This document shows, piece by piece, positions 9,019-16,384 of a DNA stretch of 64,000 bases. Location: the NCBI RefSeq assembly GCF_018531495.1, contig NZ_JAHDTI010000003.1, forward strand, positions 1,178,001-1,242,000, read 5' to 3'. The first letter of the stretch is position 1; each line of letters begins with the position of its first letter. The notes beneath the pieces were generated by a model that made no database searches, was not told where the DNA came from, and saw only the letters and a list, made by a program, of their open reading frames with translations. Source of the stretch: Nonomuraea sediminis (GTDB lineage Bacteria > Actinomycetota > Actinomycetes > Streptosporangiales > Streptosporangiaceae). The translations under genes were made by a program, and so were the position numbers.

Positions 9019-9042
9019 AACAGGGGTTTTCTGCAACGCCAG
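9019..9042. repeat. 24-bp flank repeat (partner of 8404-8427)
   Basis: aacaggggttttctgcaacg and the next four bases match 8404-8427 at 20 of 24 positions. Both copies directly follow a CTAG. The element therefore sits between two related flanks, as if the target itself had been duplicated. Confidence 0.7.
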
Positions 9043-9340
9043 GTCCCGCCTCGTCCATTGATCCCTGGGCCAGATGCGCAGACGCGATGCCTTGGAGGGA
9101 GTCACAGCTCGTTTGCGGCTGGAGTTCGGGGCGTTGCGCCATTACCTGCCGCGCCACCTCACGAGCTGTACGGCACCGCCGGCGAGACTGCCCGACGCCT
9201 GCTCAACCAAGAGTTCTCCGCACCTCGCTACATCGACAGGATGCCCAGAGCGAGCACCGACACCCCCACTACGTCCACAGGAACGAAAGCACAACCACGA
9301 ACCCAACACGCACAGCGGTCGTACAACCACGAGATCGACA

Positions 9341-9425
9341 CGGCGCAAGCGTGAGATCAAATACGTCCGAGCGAAGCGAAGGCCCTGCAGGGATCGGGGC
9401 TGCAGGGATCGGGGCTGCGGCCCCG
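9341..9425. repeat. Copy A of the 'cggcgcaagcgtgagatcaa' repeat with 15-bp tandem and hairpin
   Basis: 9341-9385 repeats the sequence found at 9517-9560 and 45018-45061 (common core caaatacgtccgagcgaagc). It is followed by a 15-bp tandem (ctgcagggatcgggg, two full copies then a partial one, 9385-9417) and a short GC hairpin at 9410-9425 (CGGGGC-TGCG-GCCCCG). It lies in a 620-bp stretch (9043-9664) without a convincing gene; the longer open frames there have low-complexity Arg/Pro-rich products. Confidence 0.6.
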
Positions 9426-9580
9426 ACTGGAAGCAACGCCTGAGCCGATCGCGCGAAGCGCAAGCGCAGACACGTGACCGATGCGGCGAAGGTGAAGCGC
9501 ACCCACGAGAACGATGCGGCGCAAGCGTGAGATCAAATACGCCCGAGCGAAGCGAGGCCCTTTGGCCCGACGCTGGGGGT

Positions 9581-9598
9581 CCGGGGGTTATCCCCCGG
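9581..9598 (-). terminator. Hairpin downstream of tRNA-Ala (left copy)
   Basis: ccgggggttatcccccgg is a perfect 7-bp stem with a 4-nt loop, about 65 bp beyond the 3' end of the minus-strand tRNA. The second tRNA has the same stem (45082-45099) with one base changed in the loop, so the pairing is conserved. Confidence 0.6.
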
Positions 9599-9664
9599 GG
9601 AAAAATGACGAGGAGACCGTGGGGAAGCGCGAGAAGGCGCGACCACACCTCACCGTACTCCGAG

Positions 9665-9737
9665 TGGAGCTATGGGGATTCGAACCCCAGACCTCCTCCA
9701 TGCCATGGAGGCGCGCTACCAACTGCGCTATAGCCCC
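9665..9737 (-). tRNA. tRNA-Ala (anticodon GGC), copy 1
   Basis: Read on the minus strand it starts GGGGCTATAGCGCAG and ends in TAGCTCCA without encoded CCA. The acceptor stem GGGGCTA/TAGCTCC pairs with one G-U. The anticodon arm is CCTCC-ATGGCAT-GGAGG, so the anticodon is GGC (reads GCC/GCU alanine codons). The T arm GGTTCGAATCC is canonical. It differs from the copy at 45166-45238 at a single base (A versus G next to the D stem). Confidence 0.97.
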
Positions 9738-9777
9738 GTGATGCGTGGATAAGTGTATCGGAATCCGAGGGCGTTCG

Positions 9778-9805
9778 TGTCACGTCGTGCCCCGTGTGGT
9801 ACGTC
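9778..9805 (+). promoter_or_regulatory. ECF41-type autoregulated promoter
   Basis: TGTCACG at 9778-9784, a 17-nt spacer, and CGTC at 9802-9805. This matches the published ECF41 target promoter pattern (TGTCACA about 16-17 nt before CGTC). It lies immediately upstream of the ECF41-like sigma gene, as expected for autoregulation. The -10 element is only 10 bp before the ATG at 9815, so the leader would be very short or the message leaderless. Confidence 0.7.
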
Positions 9806-9814
9806 TTAGGTTTC

Positions 9815-10711
9815 ATGTCGACCTTTGAAGAGCACCGAAGCCTGTTGATCGGCGTCGCCTACCGGATCCTCGGGAGTGTGGCCGATGCCGAGGACGTCGT
9901 GCAGGAGGCGTGGCTGCGTTGGTCCGGGGTCGACGAGGCGAGCGTGGAGGACGCGAAGGCGTACCTGATCCGGGTGACGTCGCGGTTGGCGATCGACCGG
10001 CTGCGGTGGGCGAAGTCGCGCCGCGAGTCGTACGTCGGCCCGTGGCTGCCTGAGCCGATCAGCCTGGCGCCCGACGTGGCCGAGCACGCGGAGCTGGCCG
10101 ATTCCGTGGAGCTGGCGTTGCTGGTGGTGCTGGAGACGCTGTCGCCGCTGGAGCGGGCGGTGTTCGTTTTGCGGGAGGCGTTCGACCTGCCGTTCTCGGA
10201 GATCGCGCAGGTGATCGGGCGGGGCGAGGCGGCGACCAGGCAGCTGGGCAAGCGGGCGCGCGAGCACGTACAGGACAAACGTGCGCGCTTCCAAGTGGAC
10301 CTGGGGCAGCGGCGGCAGATCACCGAGCGTTTCATGACCGCCGCCTCGGACGGCGACCTCGACGGGCTCATGGAGCTGCTGTCGAGCGAGGTCACGCTGG
10401 TCAGCGACGGCGGCGGCAAGGCACGCTCGCCGCTGCGCGCCCTCACCGGCGCGATCAACGTCACCCGCTTCCTCACCTCCATCTCGACGCCGGACGGCAT
10501 CGCCAAGTTCATGGCCTCGATCAGCGTGACGGACTTCGCCGACATGTCATTCGCCGTAGCCACGGTGAACGACGCGCCCGCCATCGTCTTGTCGGTCGGC
10601 GGCCGCGTGGTCGCGGTCATGGCCCTGGACATCAAGGACGGTGCCATCGACACCATCTACCTCCTCGCCAACCCCGACAAACTCTCCCACCTCACCCCCG
10701 CTCTCCCCTGA
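9815..10711 (+). CDS. ECF sigma factor, ECF41/SigJ family with SnoaL-like C-terminal domain
   Basis: 298 residues from ATG 9815 (an in-frame GTG at 9794 lies inside the promoter and is unlikely). Sigma region 2 spans about 1-75 (AYRILGSVADAEDVVQEAWL), the linker carries WLPEPI, and region 4 spans about 110-160 (SPLERAVFVLREAF, FSEIAQVIGRGEAATRQL). The C-terminal 120 residues form the SnoaL/NTF2-like domain with the ECF41 hallmarks DGGGK (near 198) and NPDKL (near 287). In this family the fused domain controls sigma activity in place of an anti-sigma factor. The usual ECF41 partner (carboxymuconolactone decarboxylase or oxidoreductase gene) is not adjacent here. Confidence 0.93.
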   Translation: MSTFEEHRSLLIGVAYRILGSVADAEDVVQEAWLRWSGVDEASVEDAKAYLIRVTSRLAIDRLRWAKSRRESYVGPWLPEPISLAPDVAEHAELADSVELALLVVLETLSPLERAVFVLREAFDLPFSEIAQVIGRGEAATRQLGKRAREHVQDKRARFQVDLGQRRQITERFMTAASDGDLDGLMELLSSEVTLVSDGGGKARSPLRALTGAINVTRFLTSISTPDGIAKFMASISVTDFADMSFAVATVNDAPAIVLSVGGRVVAVMALDIKDGAIDTIYLLANPDKLSHLTPALP

Positions 10712-10848
10712 GCCAGCCGTACGGCAGGCCACCCGGTACGGCGAGCTTGGAGAGCGAAGGGCCAGCCCTCGCGAGACGAGACAGCGAGAGAGGGCGGTGT
10801 CACGGCGACCAAGCACGTGAGACCGGGACCGCGAGGGCTGTACTCGGG

Positions 10849-11205
10849 CGAGCGTTCACGACCAGTGCGGGGCGAGGCTGCGCGGGAAGTCGCGGCGAGC
10901 ATTCACGAGCAGCGCGAGGCGAGAGGCCGCGGCAGGCGTTCACAACCAGGACGAGCTGAGGCTGTATGGAGTGCCGAGGCGAGCGTTCACGGGCAGCGCG
11001 GGGCGAGGGTGCCACAGCAAGCGCTCGTGACCAGCATGGGGCGAGGCTGAGGGGCGCCGAGGCGGGTGCTCACGGGCAGCGCGGGGCGAGGGTGCCGCGG
11101 CAGGCGCTCTTGACCAGCGTGGGGCGAGGCTGAGGCGGACGTGCCGCGGCGAGCGCTCACGGGCACAACAGGGCGAGGGGGTCGCGGCCAGCGCGGGCCA
11201 GGGTG
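10849..11205. repeat. Array of about eight 39-47-bp imperfect tandem repeats
   Basis: Units begin near 10849, 10896, 10935, 10980, 11020, 11063, 11103 and 11150 and follow the pattern cgagcgttcacgggcagcgc, then ggggcgagg and a variable tail. Units alternate between a 'cacgggcagcg' and a 'gaccagcg' form, so the higher-order period may be about 83 bp. No protein-like frame runs through it. It fills most of the 549-bp gap between the sigma factor and the Clp-N gene. Function unknown. Confidence 0.75.
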
Positions 11206-11260
11206 ATCGGGGTGTCGTGGCGGGTGTTGGCGACGTGGATGTCGTGATGCAGAGCGGTTG

Positions 11261-11785
11261 TTATGAGGCGGCGCGGTGGTGGGTCGGGATGGAGGCTTCG
11301 GTTACCAGGGATTCGAGGTTCGTCCCCGTGGTGGCGAGGAGGTGGGCGGCGCCGTTGGCGGGGTCGGCGAGGAGGCCCCAGAGGAGGCGTTCACCGGTGA
11401 CGGGGCCCGGTTTCCAGGTGGCCACCTCGATGACCTTGCGGCTGTGCGCCGCGAGCTGGATGGACCCGAGAGGACCGTGGAGGGTGACGCGGAGGAGGCG
11501 GGTTCGTTCGAGCCGCCACTGGCCGGGGGCGTGAAGGCGGGCACGGTGGCGGATCTCGGCGGCGTCGATGCCCAGGGCCGCGAGGAGTTCGTGGTCGCGC
11601 CCGGTGTCGACCAGGCGGCGGAGCGCCTCGGGTGTGGAGGCGAAGGACTCCAGGGTGAAGGGCCGCGTCTCGGCCAGGGCGAGGACGAGCAGGTCGGGGT
11701 CGAGGGTGCGGCGGCGGGCCTCGAGCGCCAGGGTCCCCGCGTGGATCACGCACTGCCTGGCCTGGTCGGTGAAGCGGGCGAGCAT
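11261..11785 (-). CDS. Clp N-terminal-domain protein (ClpA/ClpC N-domain only)
   Basis: 174 residues from the ATG at 11785. It begins MLARFTDQARQCVIHAGTLA, matching the first repeat of the Clp N-terminal domain (ClpC: 'FTDRARRVVVLAQEEA'). A second half repeat follows at about 95-150 (GPVTGERLLWGLLADPANG), but there is no AAA+ ATPase module. Such stand-alone N-domains are common in actinobacteria and may act as adaptor-like or regulatory proteins; the role is not established. It follows the small HTH gene by only 5 bp, so the two are co-transcribed. Confidence 0.82.
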   Translation of the reverse strand: MLARFTDQARQCVIHAGTLALEARRRTLDPDLLVLALAETRPFTLESFASTPEALRRLVDTGRDHELLAALGIDAAEIRHRARLHAPGQWRLERTRLLRVTLHGPLGSIQLAAHSRKVIEVATWKPGPVTGERLLWGLLADPANGAAHLLATTGTNLESLVTEASIPTHHRAAS

Positions 11786-11790
11786 GCGGA

Positions 11791-12009
11791 CTACCTCCCG
11801 ATACGGCGGGCGTGCTTGCGGTGGACGGTCTGGCGCCGTACGCCGAGGGCTTCGGCGACCTGTTCCCACGACCAGCCGCGGGCGCGGGCGGTCGTGACGT
11901 GGATGGATTCCAGCTCTTCCAGCAGCGCGCGCAGCGCGGCGACCGCGGCCAGCCCCGTGCCGGGGTCGTCACGGTCGGCGGCCGCGCGGGCAAGCTCGGC
12001 TACGTTCAT
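11791..12009 (-). CDS. Small HTH DNA-binding protein, first gene of the HTH/Clp-N pair
   Basis: 72 residues from the ATG at 12009 (a longer upstream frame would run through the operators and is rejected). The C-terminal half RGWSWEQVAEALGVRRQTVH is a clear helix-turn-helix of the type seen in small sigma-4-like/HTH proteins, followed by a basic tail KHARR. It is co-transcribed with the Clp N-domain gene 5 bp downstream. Two palindromes lie immediately upstream of its start, so it very likely represses its own operon. Confidence 0.8.
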   Translation of the reverse strand: MNVAELARAAADRDDPGTGLAAVAALRALLEELESIHVTTARARGWSWEQVAEALGVRRQTVHRKHARRIGR

Positions 12010-12012
12010 GCC

Positions 12013-12028
12013 GTCAGCATATGCTGAC
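12013..12028. promoter_or_regulatory. Palindromic operator 1 (GTCAGCATATGCTGAC)
   Basis: A perfect 16-bp palindrome 3 bp upstream of the HTH start codon, covering the ribosome binding region on the minus strand. A nearly identical copy lies 28 bp away, centre to centre. It is the natural binding site for the HTH protein. Confidence 0.75.
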
Positions 12029-12040
12029 AAGCCCGCCACT

Positions 12041-12056
12041 GTCAGCACATGCTGAC
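12041..12056. promoter_or_regulatory. Palindromic operator 2 (GTCAGCACATGCTGAC)
   Basis: A 16-bp inverted repeat with one mismatch at the centre; flanking bases extend it to TGTCAGCACATGCTGACA. Spacing to operator 1 is 28 bp, a little under three helical turns. It lies 7 bp from the end of the AlaX-like gene, so it would not be expected to control that gene. Confidence 0.75.
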
Positions 12057-12063
12057 ACAAACG

Positions 12064-12882
12064 TCAAAGGACGCGGGTGTGCATCGCGAGGGCGGCATCC
12101 TCGAGCTCGAGGGAGACCGTCACCGTGCCGAGCTGGCACGTCCTGGTCACATGCGTGCCACCGCACGGGATGTGGGCCTCGCCTTCCGGCAGTGCGCAAT
12201 GCCAGGTACGGCGGGCGGTCAGCGTCGGATCGGGCACGTCGACCCAGACGGGGGCGTCGGCGGCCACCCAGTGCTTGAGTCGCTCGTTGACGGCCCCGGC
12301 GACCTGCGCGAGGTCCAGGTCTTCCGCGGAGAAGCCCTTCTTGCGCAGCGACTTGCCCAGCCGGTACACGTCCACGCTGCCGTACTCGGTGATGCGCGAG
12401 GAGGTGATCGCGGTCTGGTCGAAGTCGGGATTGCCGAGCGCGTCGGTGGCCGTCTCCTTGCGCCAGCGCGGCGCCAGGACCGCGTTGAGCGCGAGGGCGG
12501 CCAGGTGGCAGGCGGTGTGCCCGGCCGACAGGGCAGCGCGGTAGTCGGCGTCGACGACCAGGTCCACCTCCTCCCCCACGGGAAGCGGGCTGTCGACGAC
12601 GTGCACGACGAGCCAGCGCCATCCGTCGGCGCCCCGCCGTACCGGGATGTCGTCGCCCATGAACAGGCCGGCGTCCGACTCGGCGGCCGTCACGCAGTCG
12701 ACGACGGGCAGCCCGCCGATCGTGCCGCGGTCGGCGGGCTGGTCGGGCCAGGTGTGGTCGAGCGGGTGGAAGGGCGTCTCGGTGGTGACGAGGCCGTGCC
12801 GAGCCCCCGCCGGCACGGCCTCGACGATCTGGGAACGGCCGGTGACCTGGCCTTCAGGGAAGGTGACGACGGTGGAGTTCAC
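12064..12882 (-). CDS. Alanyl-tRNA editing protein (AlaX-like, trans-editing)
   Basis: 272 residues from GTG 12882, which overlaps the MFS stop as GTGA and so fixes the start. It has an N-terminal beta-barrel like that of AlaRS and the editing domain with zinc ligands in AGHTACHL (HxxxH near residue 121) and CGGTHVTR (CxxxH near 238). The family deacylates Ser-tRNA(Ala) or Gly-tRNA(Ala) in trans. It is translationally coupled to an upstream MFS transporter of the CynX/NimT type. A functional link to the two tRNA-Ala genes in the window is tempting but unproven. Confidence 0.9.
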   Translation of the reverse strand: MNSTVVTFPEGQVTGRSQIVEAVPAGARHGLVTTETPFHPLDHTWPDQPADRGTIGGLPVVDCVTAAESDAGLFMGDDIPVRRGADGWRWLVVHVVDSPLPVGEEVDLVVDADYRAALSAGHTACHLAALALNAVLAPRWRKETATDALGNPDFDQTAITSSRITEYGSVDVYRLGKSLRKKGFSAEDLDLAQVAGAVNERLKHWVAADAPVWVDVPDPTLTARRTWHCALPEGEAHIPCGGTHVTRTCQLGTVTVSLELEDAALAMHTRVL

Positions 12883-14096
12883 GCCTCCATCTTCCCAGCC
12901 TCGTCCTCGAGGAAGCGGTTGCGCCCCGCGTACAGGCCGGTCAGCAACTGCACGGCGACGACCGCGAGCATCATCGCGTACGGCACGGCCCACCCGCCCG
13001 TGGCCTCGTGCAGCAGCCCGACGAGCAGCGGCCCGGCGCCGGCGATGAGGTATCCGGCGCTCTGGCCGAAGGCCGACAGCCCGGCGGTCGCCTCGGGGGT
13101 GCGGGTGCGCAGGCCGAGCATCATGAGCGCGAGCGGAAACGAACCCATGCCGATGGCCACGAACACCACCCAGACCAGCGCCGTCGAGGCGGGCGCGAGC
13201 CACAGGCCGAGGAAGCCGATCGTGTAGGCGGTGACCAGGCCCACGACCATCGGCCGCTGGTCGCGGAAGCGGGAGGCGACGGCGGGCACCACGATCGACA
13301 CCGGGATGTTCAGCGCGGTGAAGATGCCCAGCACGAGCCCGGCCTGCCCGGTGGAGAAGCCACTGTCGGTCAGTATCGTGGCTAGCCAGCCGAACATGAT
13401 GTAAGCGATCATGGACTGGGTGCCGAAGTAGACGGCGACCATCCAGGCGAGTCTGCTCCCGGCGAGGCGGCGGATGCCGGAGTCCTTCTGGCCGGTGTCC
13501 CGCTCCGGCTCATTGCGCACCAGCGCAAGCCACGGAATGGCGGCGACGACGGCCAGGAGCGCCCACACGCCGAGCGCGATGTGCCAGTCGCCCGACGCGC
13601 GCTCGATCGGCACCGTCGCCGCGGCCGCCAGCATGGTGCCGGCCGCCAGCGCGGTGGTGTAGACGGTGGTCATGATCCCGGTGCGCTTGGGGAAGTGGCG
13701 CTTGATGAGGGTGGGGATCAGCACGTTGCCGACCGCGCCGCCCGACAGCGCGAGCGCGCTGCTGAGCAGGAACACGGTCGACGAGCCGACCAGCGAGCGC
13801 ACCAGCAGGCCCACGCCGAGGGTGACCAGCGCGAGCAGCAGCAGCCGGTGCTCGCCGAGGCGCCTGGCCAGGGTGGGCGTGATCGCGCCGACCGAGGCGA
13901 AGGCCAGCACGGGCAGCGTGGTGAGCAGGCCGGTGCCGACGCTGGACATACCGAGCCCGGCAGCGAGCTGGTCGAGCAGGGGACCGACGCTGGTGACGGC
14001 GGTCCTGAGGTTGAGCGCGGCCAGGACGATTCCCAGCACGAGCAGCCAGGCAAGGGATCCGGTTCTGGTTCTGGACTCTTGGGCGATGACGCTCAT
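12879..14096 (-). CDS. MFS transporter, CynX/NimT family
   Basis: 405 residues with 12 membrane segments. The first segment block 'LAALNLRTAVTSVGPLL' is diagnostic of the CynX/NimT (cyanate/2-nitroimidazole transporter) group, and motif A is in the 'TPTLARRLGEHRLLL' loop. The cargo in actinobacteria is usually unknown. Its stop overlaps the AlaX-like start by 4 bp, so the two form an operon. No specific regulator is adjacent. Confidence 0.85.
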   Translation of the reverse strand: MSVIAQESRTRTGSLAWLLVLGIVLAALNLRTAVTSVGPLLDQLAAGLGMSSVGTGLLTTLPVLAFASVGAITPTLARRLGEHRLLLLALVTLGVGLLVRSLVGSSTVFLLSSALALSGGAVGNVLIPTLIKRHFPKRTGIMTTVYTTALAAGTMLAAAATVPIERASGDWHIALGVWALLAVVAAIPWLALVRNEPERDTGQKDSGIRRLAGSRLAWMVAVYFGTQSMIAYIMFGWLATILTDSGFSTGQAGLVLGIFTALNIPVSIVVPAVASRFRDQRPMVVGLVTAYTIGFLGLWLAPASTALVWVVFVAIGMGSFPLALMMLGLRTRTPEATAGLSAFGQSAGYLIAGAGPLLVGLLHEATGGWAVPYAMMLAVVAVQLLTGLYAGRNRFLEDEAGKMEA

Positions 14097-14186
14097 GCGG
14101 CCGCGAAACCTCCACTCATCAAATCATGGGACGAATCACCATCCTAACAGGACCGAAATATCCCTTTATTCCTGTCCAGGTGAAAG

Positions 14187-14212
14187 CCCCCTTTCCCAGA
14201 TCGGAAAGGGGG
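14187..14212 (-). terminator. Terminator hairpin of the SRPBCC gene
   Basis: CCCCCTTTCC-CAGATC-GGAAAGGGGG is a perfect 10-bp stem located 13 bp beyond the stop of the minus-strand SRPBCC gene. The run after the stem on that strand is only weakly T-rich, as is common in actinobacteria. Confidence 0.7.
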
Positions 14213-14225
14213 CCAGGGGGATGGA

Positions 14226-14684
14226 TCAGTGGAGTGGCGGGACCTCGCCGCGCCAGGCGCCGGTCTCGCCGCCGCGCGGCTCGATGAAGTCCTTGAAGCG
14301 GCGCAGGTCGCCCCGCACCCGCATGCGGACCAGCTGCAGCCAGTCGCCCGCAACCTCGACGAAGCCCTCGGGGTCGTACTCCATCTGGAGCGTGACCCGG
14401 GTGGTCGTCTCGTCGATCGGGTAGAAGGTGACGACGCCGGCCTGACGCGGCCCATCCACCGACCGCCAGGCGATGCGCCCGTCGGGGCGCTGCTCGGTGA
14501 TCTCGGTCTCGAACTCCCGCTTGACCCCCGCGATCTCGGCCACCCAGGCGTTGTGGGTGTAGGTGAGCTGCTTGACCGACTCCACCCCTTCCATGAACTC
14601 GGGGAAGCTCTCGAACTGCGTCCACTGGTTGTAGGCCACCCTGACGGGGACCATGACGTCTATGGAGTGCTCGATTGTGCTCAT
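14226..14684 (-). CDS. SRPBCC / polyketide cyclase-like protein
   Basis: 152 residues starting MSTIEHSIDVMVPVRVAYNQ, followed by WTQFESFPEFMEGVESVKQL. This is the classic START/SRPBCC 'coenzyme Q-binding/cyclase' opening of actinobacterial stress-type proteins. The middle strands end in the long C-terminal helix 'GDLRRFKDFIE', closing a ligand-binding cavity. The ligand is unknown. It is a single gene with its own terminator hairpin; the next gene upstream ends 31 bp away in the same direction, so read-through is possible. Confidence 0.85.
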   Translation of the reverse strand: MSTIEHSIDVMVPVRVAYNQWTQFESFPEFMEGVESVKQLTYTHNAWVAEIAGVKREFETEITEQRPDGRIAWRSVDGPRQAGVVTFYPIDETTTRVTLQMEYDPEGFVEVAGDWLQLVRMRVRGDLRRFKDFIEPRGGETGAWRGEVPPLH

Positions 14685-14715
14685 GAGGTCGCCTACTGCC
14701 CGGTACGGCGGGCGG

Positions 14716-15096
14716 CTAACGCCTGCGCAGCAGCCAGTACAGGCCGACCAGCGGGAGCACCAGCGGGATGAACACGTATCCCCTGCCGTAGCCGGACCAC
14801 ACGGTGGCGTGGGGGAAGGCCGCGGGGTCCATGAGGCTGGCCGTACCGACGATCAGGACGCCGGCCAGTTCGATGAACAGGGCGCCGAGCGCGATCCGGC
14901 GGGCCCCTGCGGCCAGCGCGACGGTGAGCACGATGTAGACGGCGGCGGCGAAGGCCGACAGCGAGTAGGCCAGCGGCGCCTCGGCGAACTTGGTGGCGAT
15001 CTGCACGCCCGCCCGCGCGGAGGCGGCCAGCGCGAACAGCCCGTAGACGCCGACCAGGACCCGGCCCGGCCCCTTGCCGATCGAGGAGGTCGTCAT
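14716..15096 (-). CDS. Small integral membrane protein
   Basis: 126 residues with four hydrophobic segments and a basic C-terminus (YWLLRRR). No enzymatic motif is seen. It starts at ATG 15096, overlapping the stop of the preceding membrane-protein gene by 4 bp, so the two are translated as a pair and may form a complex. Family unknown to me. Confidence 0.7.
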   Translation of the reverse strand: MTTSSIGKGPGRVLVGVYGLFALAASARAGVQIATKFAEAPLAYSLSAFAAAVYIVLTVALAAGARRIALGALFIELAGVLIVGTASLMDPAAFPHATVWSGYGRGYVFIPLVLPLVGLYWLLRRR

Positions 15097-15455
15097 GCGC
15101 CGGTCTGCCAGATCTGCAGCAGCCTGCCCGTCATCACCGCGATCGCGAACCCGGCCACGACCAGGATCGCCGACCCCCACCTGCTGCGCTCGGCCAGCGC
15201 CAGGAACACCCCCGCGGGCGGGATGACGGCCTGGCCGCCCAGGTAGCCGTACAGCAGCGCCTTGGCGTCGGGCCCCTCGCCGCGCGCCATGGCCGCGATC
15301 ACGAACCCGGCCTGCACGAGCACCAGCACCTCGAGTACGGCGAAGCCGACGAGCAGGACCATGCCCATCGCCCGATCGCGGATCGCGGAGACCAGGGCGG
15401 CCAGCGCGAGCAGCAACGACCAGACGATGACGATCGTCGCGAGGGTGGAGTTCAC
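15093..15455 (-). CDS. Small integral membrane protein, first of a pair
   Basis: About 120 residues from GTG 15455 (VNSTLATIVIVWS); an upstream in-frame ATG at 15476 would add 7 residues but sits almost on the divergent gene's start. Four membrane segments with a short charged cytosolic loop ('SAIRDRAMG'). It is coupled to the gene at 14716-15096 by a 4-bp overlap. No known domain recognised. Confidence 0.7.
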   Translation of the reverse strand: MNSTLATIVIVWSLLLALAALVSAIRDRAMGMVLLVGFAVLEVLVLVQAGFVIAAMARGEGPDAKALLYGYLGGQAVIPPAGVFLALAERSRWGSAILVVAGFAIAVMTGRLLQIWQTGA

Positions 15456-15488
15456 CCGGAAAGCGTACTGGTGCATAGGATCGGTCCT

Positions 15489-15983
15489 GTGGAGAGGATC
15501 CTGGTCAGCGCCTGCCTGATGGGCCGCAAGGTCCGCTACGACGGCCGGGCCAAGACCAGCTCGGACGCCCAGCTCGCGGCCTGGCGGGAGGAGGGGCGGC
15601 TGGTGCCGTTCTGCCCGGAGGTCGAGGGCGGGCTGCCGACGCCGCGCCCCGCGGCCGAGATCGAGGGCGGCGTGGGCGGCGCCGCCGTGCTGTCGGGCGC
15701 CGCCAGGGTGCTGGCCACCGACGGCTCCGACGTGACGGGCGAGTTCCTGGCGGGCGCGCAGGCCGCGCTGGCCGTGGCGAGCTCGTTCGGCATCAGGGTG
15801 GCGGTGCTCAAGGAGGGCAGCCCGTCGTGCGGCGCGCTGTCGATCTACGACGGCACGTTCCGCGGCCGGCGCACTCCCGGGCAGGGCGTGACCGCGGCGC
15901 TGCTCGAGCTGAACGGCATCCGCGTCTTCACCGAGGACCACGTGGCCGAGGCCGCCGACTACCTGCGCACCCTGGAGACGTAG
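15489..15983 (+). CDS. DUF523 family protein
   Basis: 164 residues from GTG 15489 (VERILVSACLMGRKVRYDG). The opening 'VSACLxGxxxRYDG', the 'FCPEVEGGLPTPRPAAE' block and 'LKEGSPSCGALSIYDGTF' with conserved cysteines are the hallmarks of DUF523 (YbbK-like), a widespread cytosolic family of unknown function. It is often fused to or placed near DUF1722. An ATG 18 bp upstream is possible but lacks the family's usual start. Its 3' end overlaps the convergent membrane-protein gene by 25 bp. Confidence 0.9.
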   Translation: MERILVSACLMGRKVRYDGRAKTSSDAQLAAWREEGRLVPFCPEVEGGLPTPRPAAEIEGGVGGAAVLSGAARVLATDGSDVTGEFLAGAQAALAVASSFGIRVAVLKEGSPSCGALSIYDGTFRGRRTPGQGVTAALLELNGIRVFTEDHVAEAADYLRTLET

Positions 15984-16327
15984 AGCGCGCCGCTGAGGCC
16001 GAGCCCGAGCAGGGCGGCCATGACGCGGTGGTACCAGGTGTTGAGCGTGGTCGCGGGGGTCGCGCCGAGCCCCAGCGAGAGGACCCCGAGCAGCACGCCT
16101 CCCAGTGCCAGGGCGTGCGAGTACAGGATGGGGTCCCAGGAGACGCGCGCCCGGTAGGCGCCGCCGAGCAGCGCGAGCCCGCACAGCGTCTCGGCGACGA
16201 CGGCCGGGATGATCACCGGCTCGCCCAGCGGCCCGAGTGTGATCCCGGTGTGCAGCAGCGCGAACATGAAGAAGATGAGCGCGTAGACCACCGAGAGCGC
16301 GCGGAGCGCCTTCCTGAGTGCTTCCAT
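15959..16327 (-). CDS. Membrane protein, DoxX/DUF4267-like size, unassigned
   Basis: 122 residues with four predicted membrane helices (ALSVVYALIFFMFALLHTG; PVIIPAVVAETLCGLALLGG; HALALGGVLLGVLSLGLG; VMAALLGLGLSGALYV). The pattern is common among small actinobacterial membrane proteins; the exact family is not clear. It converges with the DUF523 gene, overlapping by 25 bp at the 3' ends. Confidence 0.72.
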   Translation of the reverse strand: MEALRKALRALSVVYALIFFMFALLHTGITLGPLGEPVIIPAVVAETLCGLALLGGAYRARVSWDPILYSHALALGGVLLGVLSLGLGATPATTLNTWYHRVMAALLGLGLSGALYVSRVRR

Positions 16328-16384
16328 GCGCTCACGCTCGCAGTTTCCCTCTTCGGGGGAATCCTCCCTGGGGAGATGGTCGGG

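Larger units (their letters stand above)
9518..9738. repeat. Segmental duplication, left copy (tRNA-Ala plus 3' flank)
   Basis: About 220 bp covering the tRNA-Ala gene, its terminator hairpin and the 'gcgcaagcg...gagcgaagcgaggccc' motif. It is repeated in direct orientation at 45020-45239 with a constant offset of 35,501 bp apart from a one-base indel. Similarity ends right at the 5' end of both tRNA genes. Confidence 0.85.

Noticed and set aside
9142..9648. Several open frames in the repeat-rich DNA before the first tRNA-Ala
   Set aside because: Arg/Ser/Leu-rich low-complexity products, caused by repeats; related text appears beside the second tRNA because of the duplication.
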